From the NCBI RefSeq assembly GCF_000015725.1, contig NC_008825.1, positions 2,170,001-2,234,000 of the forward strand: a stretch of 64,000 nt of DNA, written 5' to 3'. The position numbers were made by a program, and so were the translations under genes. This stretch comes from Methylibium petroleiphilum PM1 (GTDB lineage Bacteria; Pseudomonadota; Gammaproteobacteria; Burkholderiales; Burkholderiaceae_C). Positions 1-9,798 of this stretch are shown here, piece after piece (within the stretch, counting starts at the first letter, position 1; each line of letters opens with the position of its first letter). The notes under the pieces are model-generated. The model saw only the letters and a program-made list of their open reading frames with translations. It did not search any database and was not told the DNA's origin.

Positions 1-444
1 GAGCAGTGTTCCTTCGGACGTTCGCCAGCGCTTCTGGATGGCCGCTGACTTGTCCAGCGCGTATGCCATGAAGGCAACAAGACTGACGAACACGTAGATG
101 GCCGCGACGACCGGCTTGACCGGCCAGTGACTCGCCACAACGTAGTAGATCGCGACGAATGCGGGAATAGCGAGTAGTCGGGGGAGCGTCCAGTCAGCCG
201 GGGCTTCGGAGCGCAGCGGCTTGCGGGATCGACCACGCACCGGGTACTGCACCGAGCGCGCGCGCTTCTTTCCGTTGGGGCCGAGTTCTACCTCGAAAGT
301 TACGGCCTGCCCGACGGTAGGTCGACCGGTTCCTGAAGGAAAGGCCTTGATGTGGACGAAGATATCCTGCCCACCATGAACCGGATCGATGAAGCCGAAA
401 CCGCGCTCATCGTTCCAGGATTTGAGTTTGCCGTCGAGACGCAT
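1..444 (-). CDS. Cold-shock domain / DUF1294 membrane protein (C-terminus off the window)
   Basis: I translated this by hand from an ATG at 442-444; the frame is open to the window edge, so at least 148 residues are present. The N-terminus is a cold-shock fold with both nucleic-acid motifs (GFGFI and DIFVHI) at about residues 14-30. A basic linker follows, then hydrophobic helices and an ALDK motif typical of DUF1294. Such fusions are common in proteobacteria and presumably tether an RNA/DNA-binding domain to the inner membrane; their role is not established. The rest of the C-terminus lies outside the window. Confidence 0.85.
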   Translation of the reverse strand, partial: MRLDGKLKSWNDERGFGFIDPVHGGQDIFVHIKAFPSGTGRPTVGQAVTFEVELGPNGKKRARSVQYPVRGRSRKPLRSEAPADWTLPRLLAIPAFVAIYYVVASHWPVKPVVAAIYVFVSLVAFMAYALDKSAAIQKRWRTSEGTLL

Positions 445-488
445 GCGAAGACAACAGACAGTGGCGGAACTCGCACCGAACTGAGCCG

Positions 489-1145
489 TCAGACGGCCTG
501 CGCCTTGCCCTCGCCGCGGCTGGCGCGCCAGGCGCCGAACAGCGCCACCACGCCGGGGATGATGATCATGGCCCAGATGATCTTGCTGAGGTTCTGCTGC
601 ACCCACGGGATGTTGCCGAACCAGTAGCCGGCGAGCACCAGGCCGCAGACCCACAGCACCGCCCCCAGCACGTTGTAGGCGGTGAACTTGCCGCGGCTCA
701 TCGCGGCCACGCCGGCCACGAAGGGCGCGAAGGTGCGGATGAACGGCATGAAGCGCGCCAGCACGATGGTGATGCCGCCGTAGCGCTCGTAGAAGGCGTG
801 GGCCTGGTCGAAGGCGCGCTTGTTGAAGAAGCGCGAACTCTCCCACTGGAACACCTTCGGTCCGAAATAGCGCCCGATCGAGTAGTTGGTCTGATCGCCC
901 AGCACCGCGGCCACCAGCAGCAGCCCCATCGCCAGCGGCAGGCTCATCAGCCCGGCGCCGCACAGCGTGCCCACCACGAACAGCAGCGAGTCGCCGGGCA
1001 GGAAGGGCATCACCACCACGCCGGTCTCGACGAACACGATCAGGAACAGCAGCGCGTAGACCCAGGCGCCGTAGGCCTGCACGAAGGCCGCGAGGTGCAC
1101 GTCGACGCGCAGGATGAAGTCGATCAGGTAGGCAATGATTTCCAT
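489..1145 (-). CDS. DedA family (SNARE-associated/VTT) inner-membrane protein
   Basis: This 218-residue protein has the length and hydrophobic profile of DedA proteins. It shows the conserved ETGVVVMPFLPGDSLLF segment near residue 40 and the ARFMPFIRTFAPFVAG re-entrant loop, with the arginines and proline expected of the family, near residue 130. DedA proteins are inner-membrane proteins implicated in lipid flipping and membrane homeostasis; the substrate cannot be read here. It lies 41 bp downstream of the Kef-type antiporter on the same strand and may be cotranscribed with it. The last residues are basic and cytoplasmic. Confidence 0.92.
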   Translation of the reverse strand: MEIIAYLIDFILRVDVHLAAFVQAYGAWVYALLFLIVFVETGVVVMPFLPGDSLLFVVGTLCGAGLMSLPLAMGLLLVAAVLGDQTNYSIGRYFGPKVFQWESSRFFNKRAFDQAHAFYERYGGITIVLARFMPFIRTFAPFVAGVAAMSRGKFTAYNVLGAVLWVCGLVLAGYWFGNIPWVQQNLSKIIWAMIIIPGVVALFGAWRASRGEGKAQAV

Positions 1146-1186
1146 GGGACGCGATTATCCGGGGCGACCGTGACGGCGACGGCGGC

Positions 1187-2821
1187 TCACAGCCGCGCGC
1201 GGATGGCGCGGGTGATCTGCTCGGTCTGCTCGTCCAGCGCATCGACCACGAACTCGGCGCCGAAGTCGCGCAGCCAGGCGGCCTCGGCATCGTTCATCGC
1301 CGCGCCGACGATCTCCACGCGCGGGTTGAGCTGGCGCGCCGCGCGACAGACCTGCATCTTCTCCACCAGCGGCATGTCGGCCACCACCAGCATGTGCGCC
1401 TGGCCCAGTCCGGCGGCGGCCAGCACATCGGGGCGTCCGGGGTCGCCGTAGATCTGGGCCACGCCGGGCGGCAGGCCCTCCAGCGCCTCGATCGCCTCGT
1501 GTTGCACCACGCACAGCGGGATGCCGGCGGCGGCGCAGCGCTGCACCACGCGCCGACCGAGCGAGCGGTAGCCGGCCAGCACCACCGCGGCGCCCGGCGC
1601 GTCCGGCGCATAGGTGGAGGCGAGCGGCACCTCTTCCTCGGGCGCGCTGCCGTGCTCCTTCGGCAGCCAGCGCTCGACCAGGCGGAACAGCACCGGGTTG
1701 AGCGCGATCGAGACGATGGCCGCCACCACCAGCACGTCCAGCGCCTCCTTGGGGATCACACCCAGGCTCAACCCCAGGCTCGCCAGGATGAAGGAGAACT
1801 CGCCGATCTGCGCCAGCCCCACGCCCACCGTCGCGGCGGTGCGCCAGTCGGAGCGCAGCAGCAGCACGATCACCACCGCCACCAGCGGCTTGAGCAGCAG
1901 CACGACGCCCAGCGCGGTGAGCACCAGCGCGGGCTGCTGCACCACCAGGTTCGGGTTGAACAGCATGCCCACCGACACGAAGAACAGCGCGGTGAAGACG
2001 TCGCGGAACGGCGCCATGTCGGCCGCCGCCTGCGGCCCGAAGCGCGACTGCCCGACCACCAGCCCGGCGAAGAAGGCCCCGAGCGCCACCGACACATGGA
2101 ACAGCTCCGACGCCAGCACCGCCACGCCCAGCGCCACCACGAACACCGTGAGCGTGAACAGCTCGGCCGAGCGCGCGCCCGCCACGCGCTCCAGCAGCCG
2201 GCCCACCACACGGGTGCCGACCAGCATGACGATCGCCACGAAGGCCGCGACCTTGCCCATCGCCAGCAGCAGCGCGCTGCCCAGGCTCTGCGCATCGGAG
2301 GAGTCACTCGCCAGCACCGGCAGCACCACCAGCGCCGCGACGGTGAACAGGTCCTCGACGATCAGCCAGCCCACCGCCACATGGCCGTCGCGCGAGCTCA
2401 GGCGGTCGCGCTCCACCAGCATGCGCATCAGCACCACGGTGCTCGCCACCGCCAGAGACATGCCGAACACCGCACCGGCCGCATGCGACCAGCCGAAGGC
2501 GCGCGCCGCGGCCCAGCCGGCCACGCCGGCCACCAGGCTCTGCGCCACCGCGCCGGGCACCGCGAGACGCCACACGCGCAGCAGCTCCTGCGGATGGAAG
2601 TGCTGCCCCACGCCGAACATCAGCAGGATCACGCCGATCTCCGACAGCTGCGAGGCCAGCGACTGATCGGCCACGAAGCCCGGCGTGTTGGGGCCGACCA
2701 CGATGCCGGCCAGCATGTAGCCCACCAGCGTCGACAGGCCGAGCCGACGCGTCAGCGTGCCCAGCAGCAGGGCAAAGGCCAGCCCGCCGGCCAGCGTGAC
2801 GATCAGCGTGAGGTCGTGCAT
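1187..2821 (-). CDS. Kef-type monovalent cation:proton antiporter (YbaL-like) with TrkA-N domain
   Basis: The 544-residue protein begins at the ATG 2819-2821. The frame stays open far upstream, but that is antisense to mutL and not coding. Residues 1 to about 390 form a CPA2-type Na+/H+ exchanger domain with about a dozen membrane segments and the family features GYMLAGIVVGP and GVGQHFHPQELL. The last 130 residues form a Rossmann RCK/TrkA-N domain whose nucleotide loop is degenerate (AGYRSLGRRV). By family it exports K+ or Na+ in exchange for protons, gated by a cytoplasmic ligand. It is divergent from mutL, 87 bp away. YbaL is a better match than KefB/KefC because of the loop, but specificity is uncertain. 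Confidence 0.88.
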   Translation of the reverse strand: MHDLTLIVTLAGGLAFALLLGTLTRRLGLSTLVGYMLAGIVVGPNTPGFVADQSLASQLSEIGVILLMFGVGQHFHPQELLRVWRLAVPGAVAQSLVAGVAGWAAARAFGWSHAAGAVFGMSLAVASTVVLMRMLVERDRLSSRDGHVAVGWLIVEDLFTVAALVVLPVLASDSSDAQSLGSALLLAMGKVAAFVAIVMLVGTRVVGRLLERVAGARSAELFTLTVFVVALGVAVLASELFHVSVALGAFFAGLVVGQSRFGPQAAADMAPFRDVFTALFFVSVGMLFNPNLVVQQPALVLTALGVVLLLKPLVAVVIVLLLRSDWRTAATVGVGLAQIGEFSFILASLGLSLGVIPKEALDVLVVAAIVSIALNPVLFRLVERWLPKEHGSAPEEEVPLASTYAPDAPGAAVVLAGYRSLGRRVVQRCAAAGIPLCVVQHEAIEALEGLPPGVAQIYGDPGRPDVLAAAGLGQAHMLVVADMPLVEKMQVCRAARQLNPRVEIVGAAMNDAEAAWLRDFGAEFVVDALDEQTEQITRAIRARL

Positions 2822-2895
2822 GCGTGAGAGGAAGTCGAGGGTCGATCGAGGCGGTGCCCGTGACCATAACAGGCCGACGCCCGATTTCGCGCTCC

Positions 2896-2909
2896 TACAA
2901 TCTTCTCGA
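2896..2909 (+). promoter_or_regulatory. -10 element placing the mutL transcript start at its ATG
   Basis: TACAAT at 2896-2901 is a good sigma-70 -10 hexamer, and the mutL ATG begins only 7 nt later. Transcription would start at or one base before the start codon, giving a leaderless mRNA. No Shine-Dalgarno sequence and no convincing -35 hexamer are present, which fits this reading. Confidence 0.5.
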
Positions 2910-4723
2910 TGAATGCCGTGTTGTCCCCGGCCGGCCCGCGCCGGCAGATCCGTGAGCTGCCCGACGAGCTGGTGAGCCAGATCGCCGCCGGCGAAGTGGT
3001 CGAGCGGCCGGCCTCGGTGGTGCGAGAGCTGGTCGACAACGCCCTCGACGCCGGCGCCCGCGAGATCGTCGTCAAGCTGATGGCCGGCGGCGTGCGCGCC
3101 ATCCTGGTGGAGGACGACGGTGCCGGCATCCCCGCCAGCGAGCTGCCGCTGGCGCTCAAGCGCCACGCGACCAGCAAGATCGCCTCGCTCGACGAGCTGG
3201 AGAACGTGTCGACGATGGGCTTTCGCGGCGAGGCGCTGGCCGCCATCGCCGCGGTGTCGGAGCTGTCGATCGCCAGCCGCCACGCCGACGCCCCCCACGC
3301 GCAGCGCCTCGACGCCCGCTCCGGTGAGCTGGTGCCCGCCGCGCGCGGCGTGGGCACCAGCGTGGAGGTGCGCGAGCTGTTCTTCAGCACGCCCGCACGC
3401 CGCAAGTTCCTGAAGACCGACGCCACCGAGCTGGCCCACTGCCTGGAGGCGGTGCGCCGCCACGCGCTGGCGCGGCCCGACGTGGGCTTCGCGGTCTGGC
3501 ACGAGGGCAAGCTGCTGGCGCAGTGGCGCCGCGCGCCGCTCGAGCAGCGCATCCGCGACGCGCTGGGCGAAGACTTCATGGCCCACAGCCGCGAGGTCAC
3601 GGCCCAGCCCACCGGCCTGCGCATCAGCGGCCGCATCGGCCTGCCCGATGCCGCGCGTGCCCGGGCCGACGAGCAGTACGTCTACGTCAACGGCCGCCAC
3701 GTGCGCGACCGGCTCATCTCCCACGGCCTGCGCACCGCCTACGCCGACGTGCTGCACGGCGGGCGCCAGCCGAGCTACGTGCTGTTCATCGAGATCGCCC
3801 CCTCGCGGGTCGACGTGAACGTGCACCCGACCAAGATCGAGGTGCGCTTCCGCGACGGCCGCGAGGTGCACCAGGCGGTGCGACACGCCGCCGAGGACGC
3901 GCTGGCGCTGCCGCGTGCCGACGAGACCCGGCCCGCGCTGTTCGAGCCCACCCGGCCGGCCGTGTGGAGCCCGCTGGCCGAGCAGGCCGGGCTGGGCCTG
4001 GGGGCAGGCGTCAGCGAGCGCCGGCCGGCCTGGCCCGCACCGAGCGGCGAATCGGTCGACCTGCTGCTGCACCTCGATGCGGCGCCGGACGGTGGCGCTC
4101 CGTCCCCGTTCCTGCCGCTGACCCTTCAGAGCGGTGACGACTGGCCGCTGGGCCGCGCGCTGGCGCAGTTGGGCGGCGTGTACATCCTGGCCGAGAACCG
4201 CGACGGCCTGGTCATCGTCGACATGCACGCCGCGCACGAGCGCGTGGTCTACGAGCGGCTCAAGGCCGGCCTGGCCGGCGCACGCATCGAATCGCAGCCG
4301 CTGCTGATCCCCGCCATCTTCCCGGCCACCGCCGCCGAGGTGGCTACCGCCGAGGCGCAGGTGGAGACGCTGGCGCGGCTCGGCCTCGACCTCACGGTGC
4401 TGTCGTCCAACGTGCTGGCGCTGCGCTCGCACCCGGCCGCGCTGGCCGGCGGCGACATGGTGGCGCTGGCGCGGTCGGTGCTCGCCGAACTGGCACGCTA
4501 CGACGCCAGCCACGCGATCGAGCGTGCGCAGCACGAGCTGCTGTCCAGCATGGCCTGCCACGGCGCGGTGCGCGCCAACCGGCGCCTCAGCGTCGAAGAG
4601 ATGAACGCGCTGCTGCGCGACATGGAGCGCACCGAGCGCGCCGACCAATGCAACCACGGCCGCCCCACCTGGCGCCAGCTCACGCTGAAGGAGCTGGACC
4701 AGCGCTTCCTGCGCGGCCGCTGA
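2909..4723 (+). CDS. mutL: DNA mismatch repair protein MutL with a putative endonuclease motif
   Basis: The 604-residue protein starts at the ATG at 2909. The N-terminal GHKL ATPase domain shows ELVDNALDAGA, VEDDGAGIP, KRHATSKI and FRGEALAAI. A proline/alanine-rich linker of about 80 residues follows. The C-terminal dimerisation domain carries DMHAAHERVVYE, which fits the D-x-H-A-x2-E-x4-E metal-binding endonuclease motif with Met replacing Gln, and also CNHGRP. This suggests the nicking form of MutL, unlike E. coli MutL. It links MutS mismatch recognition to strand removal. A lipoprotein hydrolase, rluF and miaA follow on the same strand. Confidence 0.97.
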   Translation: MNAVLSPAGPRRQIRELPDELVSQIAAGEVVERPASVVRELVDNALDAGAREIVVKLMAGGVRAILVEDDGAGIPASELPLALKRHATSKIASLDELENVSTMGFRGEALAAIAAVSELSIASRHADAPHAQRLDARSGELVPAARGVGTSVEVRELFFSTPARRKFLKTDATELAHCLEAVRRHALARPDVGFAVWHEGKLLAQWRRAPLEQRIRDALGEDFMAHSREVTAQPTGLRISGRIGLPDAARARADEQYVYVNGRHVRDRLISHGLRTAYADVLHGGRQPSYVLFIEIAPSRVDVNVHPTKIEVRFRDGREVHQAVRHAAEDALALPRADETRPALFEPTRPAVWSPLAEQAGLGLGAGVSERRPAWPAPSGESVDLLLHLDAAPDGGAPSPFLPLTLQSGDDWPLGRALAQLGGVYILAENRDGLVIVDMHAAHERVVYERLKAGLAGARIESQPLLIPAIFPATAAEVATAEAQVETLARLGLDLTVLSSNVLALRSHPAALAGGDMVALARSVLAELARYDASHAIERAQHELLSSMACHGAVRANRRLSVEEMNALLRDMERTERADQCNHGRPTWRQLTLKELDQRFLRGR

Positions 4724-4753
4724 ACTTCTGCGCGGCGCGGTGCTCTGTCGCCC

Positions 4754-5638
4754 ATGCCCGCACCGCCCCGCTCCGCACGCCGCCCCGGCATCGCACCCGC
4801 CCTCGTCGCCCTGCTGCTCGGCCTCGTGCTGCTGACGGCCGGCTGCGCCTCGCTCGACACCCAGCAGCGCCGTTGGATCTTCCAGCCCGCCGCGTCGCCC
4901 TGGGCCGGCGGAGTGACCGCCGCCGAGGGCATGGACGACGTGTGGATCGACTTCGACTCCACCGCGACCGGCCGGCCGGCGCGGCTGCACGGCCTGTGGC
5001 ATCCGCGCCCCGACGGCACGCAGGCCGGAGCGCCGGTGCTGCTCTACCTGCACGGTGCGCGCTGGGACGTGACCGGCAGCGCCCGCCGCGTGCGGCGCAT
5101 GCAGGAACTGGGCTTCAACGTGCTGGCGATCGACTACCGCGGCTTCGGCCGCAGCGCCCCGGGCGAGCTGCCGTCGGAGCAGATGGCCTACGAGGACGCC
5201 CGCGCCGCCTGGGATTGGCTTGCCGTGCAGCACCCGGGCGCGCCGCGCTACATCTTCGGCCACTCGCTGGGCGGCGCGATCGCGATCGACCTCGCCGCGC
5301 AGGTGCCCGACGAGGCCGGGCTGATCGTCGAGGGCAGCTTCACCTCGGTGCGCGACGTGTTCTCGCAGATGCGCTGGGGCTGGCTGCCGCTGGGCCCACT
5401 GATCACGCAGCGCTTCGACGCACAGGAGAAGGTGGCCCGGGTCGGCTCGCCGCTGCTGGTGGTGCACGGCAGCGAGGACCGGCTGATCCCGCCCGCGCTC
5501 GGCAAGGCGCTGTACGAGCGCGCCGCGTCGCCCAAGCGTTGGCTGCTGGTGGAAGGTGGCTCGCACCACAACACCAACGCCGTCGGCCAGGGCGCCTACC
5601 GCGAGGCACTGCGCGAGCTGTTCGGGCTGGCGTCCTGA
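4754..5638 (+). CDS. Alpha/beta-hydrolase family lipoprotein
   Basis: The 294-residue protein has an N-terminal signal ending in a lipobox (LLTAGC, Cys about residue 32), so it is probably a membrane-anchored periplasmic lipoprotein. The alpha/beta-hydrolase core shows LLYLHGARW (oxyanion side), the nucleophile elbow GHSLGG, VVHGSEDRLIP (acid) and a final GGSHHN histidine. It resembles the YqkD/BEM46-type serine hydrolases; the substrate is unknown. It begins 30 bp after mutL and precedes the pseudouridine synthase gene. Substitution at the catalytic positions is not apparent. Confidence 0.85.
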   Translation: MPAPPRSARRPGIAPALVALLLGLVLLTAGCASLDTQQRRWIFQPAASPWAGGVTAAEGMDDVWIDFDSTATGRPARLHGLWHPRPDGTQAGAPVLLYLHGARWDVTGSARRVRRMQELGFNVLAIDYRGFGRSAPGELPSEQMAYEDARAAWDWLAVQHPGAPRYIFGHSLGGAIAIDLAAQVPDEAGLIVEGSFTSVRDVFSQMRWGWLPLGPLITQRFDAQEKVARVGSPLLVVHGSEDRLIPPALGKALYERAASPKRWLLVEGGSHHNTNAVGQGAYREALRELFGLAS

Positions 5639-5686
5639 GTGGCCAGCCCGGCGCCCGCGGCGCGCCATGATCCAATCGGCACCGAC

Positions 5687-6952
5687 ATGGCCACCCTCAA
5701 GCTCAAGAAGCCGGCGCCCGGCGCGCCCTCCTCACCCGCGACCGTCCGCCGCGCGCCACTGCGCAGCGGCGGCGTGAAGCCCGCGCGGCCGACCCTGGCG
5801 CAGGCCGAGGCCGAGCGCGCCCGGCAGCGCGCGGAAAGCACGCCCCCACCGCGGCCCGAGCGGGCCGACGCCCCGCCTCGCGCCGGCCGCGCGGCACCCG
5901 CCGCGCCCGGCCGTCAGCGCAGCGACGCACCACGCCCCTCATCCCGCACGGAGGCCGGCCAGCCCCCGCGCGGCCCCGGTCGGCCCGGTGCCGAACGCTC
6001 GCCGCGTGACCCGAACCGCACCTCCGAGCGCCCCACCTTGCGCGATCCGGCCCGCGAGCCGAGCTCAGACCGCCGCCCACCGCGTACAAACGACAGCGGT
6101 GCGCCGCGCCCCTCGGCCCGGCCCTCGCAGCGCCCACCGCCCCGCCCTGCCCAGGCCCGCACCACCGGCGGCGCGCCGCCCGAGGAGCTCAACCCGCGCC
6201 TCTCCAAGCGCATGAGCGAACTCGGCCTCGCCTCGCGTCGCGAGGCCGACGAGTGGATCGAGCAAGGCTACGTGCGCGTCGACGGCGAGGTGGTCGACCA
6301 GCTCGGCGCCCGCGTGCGGCCCGAGCAGCAGATCACCATCGACCCGCAGGCCAGGCTGGAGCAGGCGCAGCGCGTGACCATCCTGCTGCACAAGCCGCTC
6401 GGCTACGTGAGCGGCCAGGCCGAGGACGGCCACGCGCCGGCCTTCACGCTGGTCACCGCCGCCAACCGCTGGGCGACCGACGGCAGCAAGCAGCGCTTCA
6501 ACGCCAGCCAGCTCAAGCACCTGGTGCCGGCCGGCCGCCTGGACCTCGACTCCACCGGCCTGCTGGTGCTGACCCAGGACGGCCGCGTCGCCAAGCTGCT
6601 GATCGGCGAGGACAGCCCGGTCGAGAAGGAGTACGTGGTGCGCGTGCAGTGGACCGCGCGGCCCGAGCTCACCGACCTGAAGCAGCACTTCCCGCCCGAG
6701 GCCCTGGCGCGGCTGCGCCACGGGCTCGCGCTCGACGGCGAGAAGCTCAAGCCCGCCAAGGTGTCGTGGCAGAACGAGCAGCACCTGCGCTTCGTGCTGC
6801 GCGAGGGCAAGAAGCGCCAGATCCGCCGCATGTGCGAGCTGGTCGGCCTGAAGGTCGAGTCGCTCAAGCGCATCCGTATCGGCCGCGTCGGCCTGGGCGA
6901 GCTGCCGCCGGGGCAGTGGCGCTACCTCGGGCCGTTCGAGAACTTCCTGTGA
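5687..6952 (+). CDS. rluF: RluF-type 23S rRNA pseudouridine synthase with a long basic N-terminal tail
   Basis: The start chosen is the ATG at 5687, giving 421 residues. Residues 1 to about 165 are a low-complexity tail rich in Pro, Arg and Ala. An S4 RNA-binding domain follows ([20 protein letters not shown], about 170-215), then the RsuA/RluB/E/F catalytic domain with [11 protein letters not shown], in which Asp286 is the expected nucleophile, and [13 protein letters not shown]. The RluF family isomerises U2604 of 23S rRNA; RluB/RluE cannot be fully excluded. The stop codon overlaps the miaA start, indicating an operon. Confidence 0.85.
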   Translation: MATLKLKKPAPGAPSSPATVRRAPLRSGGVKPARPTLAQAEAERARQRAESTPPPRPERADAPPRAGRAAPAAPGRQRSDAPRPSSRTEAGQPPRGPGRPGAERSPRDPNRTSERPTLRDPAREPSSDRRPPRTNDSGAPRPSARPSQRPPPRPAQARTTGGAPPEELNPRLSKRMSELGLASRREADEWIEQGYVRVDGEVVDQLGARVRPEQQITIDPQARLEQAQRVTILLHKPLGYVSGQAEDGHAPAFTLVTAANRWATDGSKQRFNASQLKHLVPAGRLDLDSTGLLVLTQDGRVAKLLIGEDSPVEKEYVVRVQWTARPELTDLKQHFPPEALARLRHGLALDGEKLKPAKVSWQNEQHLRFVLREGKKRQIRRMCELVGLKVESLKRIRIGRVGLGELPPGQWRYLGPFENFL

Positions 6953-7928
6953 GCGTGGCCTCGCCCGCCGCCGCCGGGCTGGACACGCTGTGCCTGGCCG
7001 GGCCCACCGCCTCCGGCAAGACCGCGGCCGCGCTGGCGCTCGCGCAGGTGCTGCCGGTCGAGGTGGTCAGCGTCGACTCGGCGCTGGTCTACCGCGGCAT
7101 GGACATCGGCACCGCCAAGCCCAGCGCCGCCGAGCGCGCGCTCGTGCCGCACCACCTGATCGACCTGATCGAACCCTGCGCCGCGTACTCGGCCGCGCAG
7201 TTCGTGGCCGACGCGCGGCGTGCGATGGCGGAGATCCGCGCCCGCGGCCGGCTGCCGCTGCTGGTGGGCGGCACGATGCTGTACTTCAAGGCGCTGTTCG
7301 ACGGCATCGACGCGCTGCCGCCGGCCGACCCGGCCCTCCGCGCCGCGCTCGACGCCGAGGCACGCACGCGCGGCTGGCCGGCGCTGCACGCCGAGCTGGC
7401 CACGGTGGACCCGGTCACCGCCGCGCGGCTGGCGCCGAACGATGCGCAGCGCGTGCAGCGCGCGCTGGAGGTGTGGCGCGCCACCGGCCAGCCGCTGTCG
7501 AGCTTTCACAGCGGCCGCTTCGACGTAGCCTCCGCCGCGCCGCCCCGCACGGCGCTGATCTCGCTGGAGCCCACCGACCGCGGCTGGCTGCACGCCCGCA
7601 TCGGCGAGCGCTTCGCGGCCATGCTGCAGGCCGGCCTGGTGGACGAGGTGCGCCGCCTGCGCGCGCGCGGCGATCTGCACGCCGACCTGCCCGCCATGCG
7701 CTGCGTGGGCTACCGCCAGGCCTGGGCCGCGCTGGACGCCGGCGACCCGCCCGACCTCGCCCGCCTGCAGGCCGAAGGCGCCGCCGCCACGCGCCAGCTC
7801 GCCAAGCGCCAGCTCACCTGGCTGCGGGGCATGCCGTGGCGCCGGACGGTGGCCTGCGACGCGCCCGACGCCAGCGCACAGGTGGTGGCGCTGGCGCGGC
7901 AACTGGTCGACGAGCGCGAGGCCGCGGC

Positions 7929-7932
<4 letters not shown>
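6949..7932 (+). CDS. miaA: tRNA dimethylallyltransferase
   Basis: This 327-residue protein transfers a dimethylallyl group to N6 of A37 in tRNAs reading UNN codons. The P-loop GPTASGKT is near residue 20, followed by the family landmarks [32 protein letters not shown] and CVGYRQAW. The likely start is the GTG at 6949, which overlaps the upstream stop as GTGA; an in-frame GTG two codons later is possible. The 3' end overlaps the ABC ATPase start by 4 nt, so rluF-miaA-ATPase should be translationally coupled. Confidence 0.96.
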
Positions 7933-8588
<656 letters not shown>

Positions 8589-8610
8589 AGGCGCGGCCGG
8601 GCCTCGCGGT

Positions 8611-8737
8611 TCAGCCGCAGAGGTTCTCGGCCACGGCCTTCTGCGGGTCGGCCGCGAACTCGTTGAAGGCGCCGATCGAACGGCCGGTGTAGGTGATCGT
8701 GGCGGGGGCGGCCGGCGTGGTGTGGGCGGTGCGCTGA
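8611..8737 (-). pseudogene. C-terminal fragment of an unidentified protein
   Basis: A minus-strand frame ends at the TGA 8611-8613 and codes for a protein-like tail containing ITYTGRSIGAFNEFAADP and ending NLCG. Upstream, near 8737, the coding character is lost and the sequence becomes low-information DNA. I do not recognise the family. It is best read as the surviving 3' end of a gene cut by the event that also truncated azlC. Confidence 0.4.
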
Positions 8738-8970
8738 CGAACTCTTTGTGGACACCTTGCGGACAGGCCGCATGGGGATCGGTGACCCGCCTCTGCATGC
8801 GGTGCTGCTCGCCACGGGAACTTCACGGGGTGATGACCGCTTTCGCTCCTCATCAGCCAGACATTGACGCGTGCTGAGCGGCACTTTGGCAGCGTAAGCG
8901 GCCATCCGAGCTCGCAAGCCGAACAGCAGATCAGAGCCAGCTTGCCGAAGTTCGCGACGTCGCTGAGCGG
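8738..8970. other. Scar segment between two truncated genes
   Basis: This segment of about 230 bp separates the tail of a minus-strand gene from a 5'-truncated azlC. It contains stops in all plausible frames and visibly more A/T than its neighbours. I see no transposase motif, terminal inverted repeat or tRNA end. A deletion junction or the worn remnant of an inserted element would both fit. Confidence 0.4.
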
Positions 8971-9468
8971 GTGCCGGTGCTGCCGCTGGTGCTGACGGTG
9001 TTCGCCATCAACGCCCGCCACCTGCTGATGGGCGCCACGCTCTACCGCTGGCTGCGCCCGCTGCCGGCGCGCCGGCGCTACGGCGTGATGGTGCTGGCCT
9101 CGGACGCCAACTGGGCCATGACCCTGCAGGCCTTCGGGCGCGGCCAGCCGGGCCTCGGCCAGCTGCTGGGCGGTGGCCTGGCGCTGTGGCTGTTCTGGGT
9201 CGTCGGCACCTGGCTGGGCACGCAGGTGGGCGACCTGATCGCCGATGCGCGGCGGTGGGGGCTGGACATGGTGATGGGTTGTTTCCTGCTGGCCATGGCG
9301 GTCGGCGGACAAACGAAGAACCTGCGCCTGCTCGCCATCTGGGCGGTGGCGGCCGGCGCCTCGCTCGCCGCCTGGCGCTGGCTGCCCGAGAACAGCCATG
9401 TGGTGGTGGGCGCCCTGGCCGGCGGCCTGCTGGGCACGGCCTGGAAGGAGCCGCGCGATGAGCCTTGA
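8971..9468 (+). pseudogene. azlC: 5'-truncated azlC (branched-chain amino-acid exporter, large subunit)
   Basis: The readable part matches the C-terminal two thirds of AzlC: a TVFAINARHLLMGATLY segment corresponding to the family's NLRH/LLMG motif, then several membrane helices, 165 residues from a GTG at 8971. Complete AzlC proteins have roughly 230-240 residues, so about 70 N-terminal residues (two to three helices) are missing. The frame upstream meets a TGA at 8875-8877 and carries no AzlC-like sequence. The product is therefore probably non-functional. The 3' end overlaps azlD by 11 bp, the normal arrangement. Confidence 0.7.
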
Positions 9469-9766
9469 TTCGCTGGGCTGGGGCACGCTGCTGATCGTGG
9501 CCGTGATGGCGCTGGTCACGCTGGCCACGCGCTGGGGCGGCGTGTTCGTCATGTCCTTCGTGCCCATCGGCCCGCGGGTGCGGCGCTTCATCGAGGCCAT
9601 GTCGGGCTCGGTGCTGATGGCACTGCTGGCGCCGCTGGCCGTGCAGGGCGACGGCGGCGCGCGGCTGGCGCTGGCGACCACCGCGGTGGTGATGCTCGTT
9701 CTGAAGAAGCCCCTGCCCGCCATCGCCGCCGGCATCGTGGCGGCGGCGGTGTTCAGGCAGTTCTGA
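9458..9766 (+). CDS. azlD: AzlD family branched-chain amino-acid exporter subunit
   Basis: The 102-residue protein has three to four hydrophobic helices and the AzlD pattern TLATRWGGVFVM and RFIEAMSGSVLMALLAP. With AzlC it forms a two-subunit exporter of branched-chain amino acids or related compounds (the BrnFE/YgaZH family). The gene appears intact, but its partner azlC is 5'-truncated and the upstream promoter has been replaced by scar sequence. It may therefore be silent or functionless. Confidence 0.85.
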   Translation: MSLDSLGWGTLLIVAVMALVTLATRWGGVFVMSFVPIGPRVRRFIEAMSGSVLMALLAPLAVQGDGGARLALATTAVVMLVLKKPLPAIAAGIVAAAVFRQF

Positions 9767-9798
9767 CGGCGAGCACCCTCTGGCAACATCGCCGGACC

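Noticed and set aside
2822-5668. Very long open minus-strand frame opposite mutL and the hydrolase gene, continuous with the Kef-type antiporter
   Set aside because: It is antisense to clearly coding genes, has the Arg/Ala/His-rich composition of GC-driven shadow frames and shows no family motif. The antiporter starts at 2821.
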